This document shows, in pieces, positions 58,725-64,000 of a stretch of 64,000 bases of DNA. The stretch's first letter is position 1. Each line of letters begins with the position of its first letter. Under the pieces are notes generated by a model. That model saw nothing but the letters and a program-made list of their open reading frames with translations. It was not told where the DNA came from and searched no databases. The translations under genes and the position numbers were made by a program. Origin of the DNA: Pasteurellaceae bacterium Pebbles2 (lineage in GTDB: Bacteria; Pseudomonadota; Gammaproteobacteria; Enterobacterales; Pasteurellaceae); NCBI GenBank assembly GCA_023101505.1, contig LVZA01000001.1, forward strand, positions 1,178,001 to 1,242,000, given 5' to 3'.

Positions 58725-59354
58725 ATGACAGATAAAACTAATATCGTTATTATAGACGATCACCCATTAATGCGACGTGGAATAAAACAACTTATTGAAC
58801 TAGAAGAAAATTTCACCGTAGTTGGGGAAGCAAGTAACGGCAATGAGGGAATATCATTAGCCTTGCAGACAGAGCCTGATTTAATTATTTTAGATTTAAA
58901 TATGAAAGGCTTATCAGGTTTAGACACTTTAAAAGCCTTGCGTAGCGAGGGAGTTGATGCCCGAATTTTGATTTTAACCGTATCTGATACTCGCAATGAT
59001 ATTTTTGCTTTAATTGATGCCGGCGCAGACGGCTATTTATTGAAAGATACTGAGCCCGATACGCTGTTAAGTCAAATTAAACAAATCGCTCAAGGCGAGG
59101 TGATTTTAAGTGATAGCATCAAAGATTTATTATTAGAACGCCATCGCTCACAAGATCCAATTTACTCTCTCACTGACCGAGAAATGGACGTATTACAACT
59201 TATTGCCACAGGCTTATCAAATAAACAAATTGCAGGTCAACTGTTTATTTCCGAAGAAACAGTTAAAGTGCATATTCGTAATTTATTACGCAAACTCAAT
59301 GTGCATTCTCGAGTCGCTGCCACGGTATTATACTTGGAACATAAGGGAAATTAA
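58725..59354 (+). CDS. narP: Nitrate/nitrite response regulator (NarP)
   Basis: A 209-aa NarL/FixJ-type regulator. The receiver domain has the acidic pocket IIDDHP (Asp11-12), phosphoacceptor Asp57 in LIILDLNM, Thr in ILTVSD and Lys in YLLKDTEP. The C-terminal LuxR-type helix-turn-helix is LTDREMDVLQLIATGLSNKQIAGQLFISEETVKVHIRNLLRKL. It most resembles NarP, the sole NarL/P protein of H. influenzae, with sensor NarQ; narQ is not in the window. The ATG at 58725 follows GGAGAAG. Likely controls anaerobic nitrate and nitrite respiration. Confidence 0.9.
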   Translation: MTDKTNIVIIDDHPLMRRGIKQLIELEENFTVVGEASNGNEGISLALQTEPDLIILDLNMKGLSGLDTLKALRSEGVDARILILTVSDTRNDIFALIDAGADGYLLKDTEPDTLLSQIKQIAQGEVILSDSIKDLLLERHRSQDPIYSLTDREMDVLQLIATGLSNKQIAGQLFISEETVKVHIRNLLRKLNVHSRVAATVLYLEHKGN

Positions 59355-59360
59355 GGTAAT

Positions 59361-59391
59361 AAAAAGGAGCAAATTAATTGCTCCTTTTTTG
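59361..59391. terminator. Intrinsic terminator after narP
   Basis: AAAAAGGAGCAA pairs with TTGCTCCTTTTT, with an AATTAATT palindrome at the tip. It also faces the end of oapB on the minus strand. Confidence 0.85.
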
Positions 59392-59392
59392 T

Positions 59393-59782
59393 TTATTTAT
59401 GCTCAATACATTCTTCTGCTAAAATCTGCCCCACGCTGTTCAGTAGCGTATTGCTATCGGCTTTTTCAAACCAATGCCAATGAATATTGGTATAAGATTT
59501 TCCAGTTTGAGAAAGTGTTGCGTTCAGCTTTTCAGTTACGCCACCAAAGGTTAAATTGATTTCATCAGTTTTTACTTTTTTGGTGTTTTTACTACTAGAC
59601 ATTACTCGAACCACTCTGACTATTTTTTCATCTTTACATACATAACGGCGTGCTTTTCCAGTTTGTGTTGCTTTGTCTAAGGCAACTTGAGCCGCTTTTT
59701 TCGGTGGCTGCTCAGGTACTAATGCCTCATTCCAAGTGCAAGCACTAAGTGTGCATAAAGTGAGAAGTAAAAGTGGTTTCAA
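59393..59782 (-). CDS. oapB: Opacity-associated protein OapB (lipoprotein, MliC-like)
   Basis: A 129-aa predicted lipoprotein. Its signal ends in LSAC with Cys15 as the lipidated residue. The mature part, from RRYVCKDEKIVRVV to ILAEECIEHK, resembles membrane-bound lysozyme inhibitor MliC: a first Cys in the YxC strand, the SQTGKSYTNIHWHW segment that aligns with SxSGxxYxxxxxxWW, and a second Cys near the end. It sits 14 bp after oapA, the H. influenzae oapA-oapB order; those genes give transparent colonies and colonisation ability. Lysozyme inhibition is my inference. Confidence 0.75.
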   Translation of the reverse strand: MKPLLLLTLCTLSACTWNEALVPEQPPKKAAQVALDKATQTGKARRYVCKDEKIVRVVRVMSSSKNTKKVKTDEINLTFGGVTEKLNATLSQTGKSYTNIHWHWFEKADSNTLLNSVGQILAEECIEHK

Positions 59783-59796
59783 AATTAATTTCCTTA

Positions 59797-61401
59797 TTAT
59801 TTGCTGTATTTGTAGCTACCGTCGGCTTGACGTGTAAAGGTTGCGCCATTAGATAAACGCATTGTGCTTACACGACCTTGGCTCACTGATACTTGCACTT
59901 TGTCGTTTGCTTTAAAGCTGCTTAACACATTGCCAGCACCTGCAGCTTTAGTCATCGCATTCGCATCACGAATATCTAAACCATTGCTACGGAATACTTG
60001 GAACAATGAAGTGCTTGCTGGCACAGTTAAGGTTTTAGATGTTGCATTTGCCGTTGAGCTTGCCGCTGGTGCAGCACTTGTTGCTTTTGCTGTTGTTGCC
60101 GCTGAAGAGCCCGCAGGTTTTGCTTCAACCACAGGCGCACCTTTTGCTGCTTGTTTGGCTTTATCTGCCGCCGCTTTAGCTTGTTCCGCTTTGCGAGCTT
60201 TTTCTGCCGCAAGTTTATCTAGCTCTGCCTTGCGAGCTTTTTCCGCAGCGAGTTTATCTTGTTCAGCTTTACGAGTTTTTTCTGCCACAAGTTTGTCTTG
60301 CTCAGCCTTACGAGCTTTCTCCGCTGCCAGTCTGGCTTGCTCTGCTTTACGAGCCTGTTCAGCATTTGCTTGTTCAGCTAAACGAGCATTATCTGATTTT
60401 GCTTGAGCCACTGGTGCAGGCATTGCCGCAGGCGTAGTTGCAGCTGGGGCTGTTGCTTGATCTACAACGCTTGCTGGTGCAGTTGCTTGTGGTTCAGCAG
60501 GCATTAAGTTTGTCGCTGGCGTTTGCTGAGTATTTGTTAGCGGTGCGATATCACTTCCTGCTTCAGCTGCTGTAGCATTGCTAGGTTCTGCCATTGTATT
60601 TTCAGCAGGCGCTACATTAGTGGCTTCCGCATTTTCCATTGGTTTATTTGGATCAAGCGACTGGAATTCCACTGGCATTGATGCACCGTTATTTGCTTGA
60701 ATTTCTTCCACGGTGTCATTACTTGGTTTCAACCAAAGCAAGGCAAGCAATACGGCAACTGCCCCAGCAATCGCAATAAATAAACGGCGATGTTTGGTTG
60801 GTAATTTTTGCATAATCGCCCAATTTTCAGGATTTTTACGATTTGGTCGATCTTGTGCAGCAATCACGGGTTCTCTTTCTGTTTCCGCTGGTGCTGGTTC
60901 TGGTGCATTTGTTGCCACAACACTTTCTTCAACCTGAACAGGCTCAACATTAATATTTTCTGTAAAGCTCACCGGCTCTACAGAAGATTGAATTGGCGTT
61001 GTTGTGCTTTCTGCCATTGTTTGAATTTCTTCGTTTGAATGCACCGCAGTTTGTGCAGTCTGTGTGCTATTCTTCACAGTTTGTTCCGCTTTAAATACTG
61101 GTGAAGAATAATTTACGGTATTTTGTTGACTGTGTGAAACGATATTCTGTGTCGGTGTTGGGCTGACTGAACCTGGAATGGTTGCAGATGCTTGTGTTGG
61201 CTCAAGGCTACCGAACGTTGGCTCTTTGCGCACGGCAAATTGCGTCGGTTGAACGCTTTCTTTTTTACCGAAAAGTGTCGTTACTTTATTTAAAATAGAT
61301 GGATCAACTTTCATTTCTTTTCTTGGAGTTGCCGAATCTGATTGATTTAAACCTAAATCCAATTCATTTTGGCTTGAATTATTTTTGGGCGTGTTTTCCA
61401 C
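59797..61401 (-). CDS. oapA: Opacity-associated protein OapA
   Basis: A 534-aa bitopic envelope protein, longer than the 431 aa I recall for H. influenzae OapA. Residues 190-206 (PENWAIMQKLPTKHRRL) are the OapA N-terminal motif before the membrane helix at about 207-225. A Pro/Ala/Gln linker follows, then an Ala/Lys/Glu coiled coil with four 13-residue tandem repeats. The C-terminal 80 residues (TLTVPASTSLFQVFRSNGLDIRDANAM...) are the LysM-like OapA domain that binds peptidoglycan. E. coli YtfB/OapA localises to the division site. In H. influenzae it is needed for transparent colonies. Co-oriented with epmB and oapB. Confidence 0.9.
   Translation of the reverse strand: MENTPKNNSSQNELDLGLNQSDSATPRKEMKVDPSILNKVTTLFGKKESVQPTQFAVRKEPTFGSLEPTQASATIPGSVSPTPTQNIVSHSQQNTVNYSSPVFKAEQTVKNSTQTAQTAVHSNEEIQTMAESTTTPIQSSVEPVSFTENINVEPVQVEESVVATNAPEPAPAETEREPVIAAQDRPNRKNPENWAIMQKLPTKHRRLFIAIAGAVAVLLALLWLKPSNDTVEEIQANNGASMPVEFQSLDPNKPMENAEATNVAPAENTMAEPSNATAAEAGSDIAPLTNTQQTPATNLMPAEPQATAPASVVDQATAPAATTPAAMPAPVAQAKSDNARLAEQANAEQARKAEQARLAAEKARKAEQDKLVAEKTRKAEQDKLAAEKARKAELDKLAAEKARKAEQAKAAADKAKQAAKGAPVVEAKPAGSSAATTAKATSAAPAASSTANATSKTLTVPASTSLFQVFRSNGLDIRDANAMTKAAGAGNVLSSFKANDKVQVSVSQGRVSTMRLSNGATFTRQADGSYKYSK
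60180..60335 (-). repeat. Four 39-bp tandem repeats inside oapA
   Basis: Units at 60180-60218, 60219-60257, 60258-60296 and 60297-60335, with a decaying fifth copy after that. Each encodes a 13-residue version of AEKARKAEQDKLA. In-frame gain or loss of units would change only coil length. Confidence 0.9.
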
Positions 61402-61533
61402 AATTTACCTCATAAATGCTAAACAAAATACGCACATTAACAAAGGTACGCATTGAAAATACGTTTATTTTTGCTAAAGTGCGGTCAAAACTATGCCATT
61501 TTAAAGGATCTTTTGCTTTTTTCCTAGTAATAG

Positions 61534-62556
61534 CTAATGTGTATATAAAGTTTTATTTGGTTCGTGTGCAATTTCTCGTGCTAACTTCGGTACTAAATAG
61601 CCCGAAGTGTGTTTTTGCAAATCTTGATAAATTTTCACCGCAGTTTCATCTGGCAAATAAAAATGGCTTGCGCCCTCAACTTTATCAAGCAAATGTAAAT
61701 AATAGGGCAAAATTCCGACTGAAAATAATTTATCACCTAGCTGTTTTAAAATTAAGCTATCATCGTTTACACCTTTTAATAACACCGCTTGATTTAATAA
61801 AGTTACTCCAGCATTTTTCAAGCTATCCATCGCTTCAGCCAATGCATTATCAATTTCATTGGCGTGATTAATATGTGTAACAAGCACCTTATCCAAGCGG
61901 CTTTCGGCTAAAATTTTACACAGTTCTTCGGTGATGCGTTCTGGTATGACCACGGGCAGACGAGTGTGAATGCGTAGGCGTTGTAAGTGTGGTATATTTC
62001 CGAGCTGTTTTATCAACCAATCTAATTCGTGATCTTTTGCCATTAGCGGATCGCCGCCCGAAAAAATCACTTCTTCAATTTGTGAGTTGGCACTAATGTA
62101 ATCTAATGCTTTTTGCCAATTTTCTTTATTTCCTTTGGTTTGATCATAAGGAAAATGACGACGGAAACAATAACGGCAATTTACCGCACAGCCACCTTTT
62201 ACCATTAATAACAATCGGTTATGGTATTTGTGCAAAATATTTGGCGCAGCCGTTTGCTGTTCTTCTAGCGGATCTTTATTAAAACCCTCAGCGGTCAAAA
62301 ACTCTTGTTGCAAGGTCATTACTTGTAAAAAAAGCGGATCTTGAGCATTGCCTTTTTGCATTTTTTGAATGAAAGGCAAAGGAACTCGCATAGGAAATAA
62401 TTGACGGGCTGCGATGTCATTTACAAAATTTTCTGCGGGTAAATCCAACATTTCCAGCAGAATTTTAGGGTCAGAAACGGCATTTGCAAGAATATTTAAC
62501 CAATTTTTTGTTTTTTTCTCTTTCATAATTGGAATGTTTTGAGTTAGAATACGCAT
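61534..62556 (-). CDS. epmB: EF-P beta-lysylation lysine 2,3-aminomutase (EpmB)
   Basis: A 340-aa radical SAM/PLP enzyme that makes (R)-beta-lysine, which EpmA attaches to Lys34 of [11 protein letters not shown] at about residues 123-130 holds the three FeS cysteines. [17 protein letters not shown] and [12 protein letters not shown] are typical. Near the C-terminus [17 protein letters not shown] positions the PLP site. It lies divergent from efp with a 37-bp gap, the same neighbourhood as in E. coli and H. influenzae. The adjacent ATG codons at 62559 and 62556 are both possible. epmA is not in the window. Confidence 0.94.
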   Translation of the reverse strand: MRILTQNIPIMKEKKTKNWLNILANAVSDPKILLEMLDLPAENFVNDIAARQLFPMRVPLPFIQKMQKGNAQDPLFLQVMTLQQEFLTAEGFNKDPLEEQQTAAPNILHKYHNRLLLMVKGGCAVNCRYCFRRHFPYDQTKGNKENWQKALDYISANSQIEEVIFSGGDPLMAKDHELDWLIKQLGNIPHLQRLRIHTRLPVVIPERITEELCKILAESRLDKVLVTHINHANEIDNALAEAMDSLKNAGVTLLNQAVLLKGVNDDSLILKQLGDKLFSVGILPYYLHLLDKVEGASHFYLPDETAVKIYQDLQKHTSGYLVPKLAREIAHEPNKTLYTH

Positions 62557-62593
62557 CATTCAAAATCTGGGTAATTTTTTTAAGGATATTTAT

Positions 62594-63160
62594 ATGGCCT
62601 CTTACTCTACCACAGACTTTAAGCCGGGTCTAAAATTTATGCAAGACGGTGAGCCTTGCGTAATCGTTGAAAACGAATTTGTAAAACCAGGAAAAGGTCA
62701 AGCATTTACTCGTACTCGTATTCGCAAATTGATTTCAGGTAAAGTTTTAGATATCAACTTCAAATCAGGCACTTCTGTTGAAGCGGCTGATGTGATGGAT
62801 CTAAACTTAACCTATTCATATAAAGATGAAGATTTCTGGTATTTTATGCACCCAGAAACATTCGAACAATATTCTGCTGATGCAAAAGCGGTAGGCGATG
62901 CAGAAAAATGGTTATTAGACCAAGCAGATTGTATCATCACTTTATGGAACGGTTCGCCAATTTCAGTAACTCCACCAAACTTCGTGGAATTAGAAATTGT
63001 TGAAACTGACCCAGGTTTGAAAGGCGACACCGCAGGAACTGGCGGTAAACCAGCAACCTTAAGCACAGGTGCTGTGGTTAAAGTACCTTTATTCGTTCAA
63101 ATTGGCGAAGTGATCAAAGTAGATACTCGTTCAGGCGAATATGTTTCACGTGTGAAATAA
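62594..63160 (+). CDS. efp: Elongation factor P
   Basis: A 188-aa three-domain factor that relieves ribosome stalling at proline stretches. [38 protein letters not shown] includes Lys34, in the KPGKGQ loop, the residue beta-lysylated by EpmA/EpmB. The middle and C-terminal OB domains end GEYVSRVK. Same length as E. coli EF-P. AAGGATATTTAT precedes the ATG. Divergent from epmB. It ends at an uptake-sequence terminator. Confidence 0.98.
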   Translation: MASYSTTDFKPGLKFMQDGEPCVIVENEFVKPGKGQAFTRTRIRKLISGKVLDINFKSGTSVEAADVMDLNLTYSYKDEDFWYFMHPETFEQYSADAKAVGDAEKWLLDQADCIITLWNGSPISVTPPNFVELEIVETDPGLKGDTAGTGGKPATLSTGAVVKVPLFVQIGEVIKVDTRSGEYVSRVK

Positions 63161-63182
63161 GTTTTAAAACTGCTTCAAAAAG

Positions 63183-63230
63183 CACCGCACTTTTGCATTT
63201 ATTTGCATAAAAAGTGCGGTGTTTTTTTTT
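63183..63230. terminator. Uptake-sequence terminator between efp and the AraC gene
   Basis: CACCGCACTTTTGCA (63183-63197) pairs with TGCATAAAAAGTGCGGTG (63204-63221), followed by a run of T. Confidence 0.85.
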
Positions 63231-63246
63231 GATATTTTTTCTTTTC

Positions 63247-64000
63247 TTACGCTTTGACGCTTTCTTTGCGGTATTGGCTTGGCGGTAAGCCATAAACGGA
63301 TTTAAAGGTTTTGCTGAAATGCGCTTCTGATTGATAACCCACATCTAAAGCGATTGCCAACACAGAATTTTGTGTTTGTAACAACAGTTGCGCCGCTTTT
63401 TGTAGGCGGATTGAGGTTAAAAATTTTGCTGGCGACGTGCCAATTTTCTGCTGAAAAACACGAATAAAATTTGCCCTAGACATATTGGCGAGTTGTGCCA
63501 GCATTTCAACGTGCCACGGCTGTTGTGGCGCATTTAAAATAGCTGAAATAGCGTTATTCAAACGTCGATCTTGTAAGCCAGCCAAAATCCCTTGTTGTGG
63601 TGTGTCGTGTGCCAAATGGTTACGCAAAATGTAAGTGAATAGCACTTGTGAAAGCGAATTAATAATGGAATGCGCAGCTAATTTATTGTCTTGTGCTTCA
63701 ATCTTAAACAGCTCAATGAGCTTCATAATCGGTGTATCAGTGAGCGAAAAATGCAAATAATCGGGGAAATTTTCAATGAGTGCCGATTGTTTTGCATAAT
63801 AAAATGCACCACAAAACATTTCTAAATCGGCTTTTCCCTTGCCGTTCGCTAATGTTTGATAGGCAGAATGTCGCTCAAGCTGATAAAGTGCGGTGTGTTT
63901 TTTGCTTGTTTTTTGTGCGTTATGTAAATCGTGCGGCAAGCCTTTCGGCAAGAAAAAAATATCGCCTGCTTTTAAATGAATTTGTTTAGCAGATAAATGA
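63247..64000 (-). CDS. AraC-family transcriptional regulator (5' end outside window)
   Basis: At least 251 residues; the frame continues past the window edge, reading ...HLSAKQIHLKAGDIFFLPKG, so the true start lies outside. The N-terminal part is an AraC cupin domain (LKAGDIFFLPKGLPHDL motif, ligand pocket with histidines). The C-terminal 100 residues hold the two helix-turn-helix motifs: WHVEMLAQLANMSRANFIRVFQQKIGTSPAKFL and VLAIALDVGYQSEAHFSKTFKSVYGLPPSQYRKE, the AraC signature. Related proteins respond to sugars or aromatic compounds; the ligand here is unknown. Contains an uptake sequence near 63889. Confidence 0.9.
   Translation of the reverse strand, partial: HLSAKQIHLKAGDIFFLPKGLPHDLHNAQKTSKKHTALYQLERHSAYQTLANGKGKADLEMFCGAFYYAKQSALIENFPDYLHFSLTDTPIMKLIELFKIEAQDNKLAAHSIINSLSQVLFTYILRNHLAHDTPQQGILAGLQDRRLNNAISAILNAPQQPWHVEMLAQLANMSRANFIRVFQQKIGTSPAKFLTSIRLQKAAQLLLQTQNSVLAIALDVGYQSEAHFSKTFKSVYGLPPSQYRKESVKA

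Noticed and set aside
1-64000. tRNA, rRNA, CRISPR or prophage genes
   Set aside because: No cloverleaf with a T-loop and acceptor stem, no rRNA sequence, no regular repeat-spacer arrays and no phage genes were seen. A GTTCGATT stretch at 8436 lies in the palindrome and has no tRNA context.

Overview
The window is chromosomal DNA from a member of the Pasteurellaceae, from the group that carries the Haemophilus-type DNA uptake sequence. The 9-mer AAGTGCGGT (or its complement) occurs roughly 55 times on the two strands, about once per 1.1-1.2 kb, and is often placed as inverted pairs that act as terminators. Gene content agrees: acrRAB in Haemophilus order, oapA-oapB, opsX next to kdkA, a HI0073/HI0074-like MNT/HEPN pair, and NarP. 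The genus cannot be settled from the sequence alone. Nearly all of the window is conserved core chromosome. There is no prophage, insertion sequence, CRISPR array, rRNA or recognisable tRNA.

Layout. 1-3000: end of menA, rraA and a DASS-family anion symporter whose 5' leader holds five 13-bp tandem repeats. 3000-8060: acrR-acrA-acrB efflux operon (minus strand) with a palindromic operator. 8060-8770: a 0.7-kb AT-rich interval without a convincing protein gene. Its minus strand has a good sigma70-like promoter firing into an 84-nt near-perfect hairpin and then a terminator, which makes a strong candidate for an undescribed small RNA. 8777-12410: ftsN, priA, rpmE. 12500-15650: a small accessory stretch with a 53-aa ORF, an AT-rich glycosyltransferase-like gene, a DXD glycosyltransferase and the MNT/HEPN pair coupled to the lipoprotein protease gene loiP. 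16460-22890: ppa, lgtF-like, hemE, yjaG, hupA, a DeoR-family regulator and glmS. 22960-26950: a family 2 glycosyltransferase, a divergent HxlR regulator/quinone oxidoreductase pair, a GNAT gene and tpiA.

27070-36170 holds the LPS inner-core genes waaA, opsX and kdkA together with coaD, alaS, csrA, manB and galU. 36220-43440: proS, an Old Yellow Enzyme with a flavin reductase, modBC (modC truncated, modA absent), gpt and pepD. 43540-55920: the secE-nusG-rplKA-rplJL-rpoBC transcription/translation cluster with recognisable promoters, an L10-type leader and an extra promoter in front of rpoB. 56100-64000: cyaA (TTG start), narP, oapB-oapA-epmB, efp and a partial AraC-family regulator.

Functional links: lgtF, opsX, waaA, kdkA, manB and galU supply or build the lipooligosaccharide inner core. 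The waaA/kdkA pair fits the Haemophilus pattern of a single phosphorylated Kdo. efp and epmB are divergent neighbours acting in the same EF-P modification pathway. cyaA feeds cAMP to CRP, which also controls competence in this family, in line with the dense uptake sequences.
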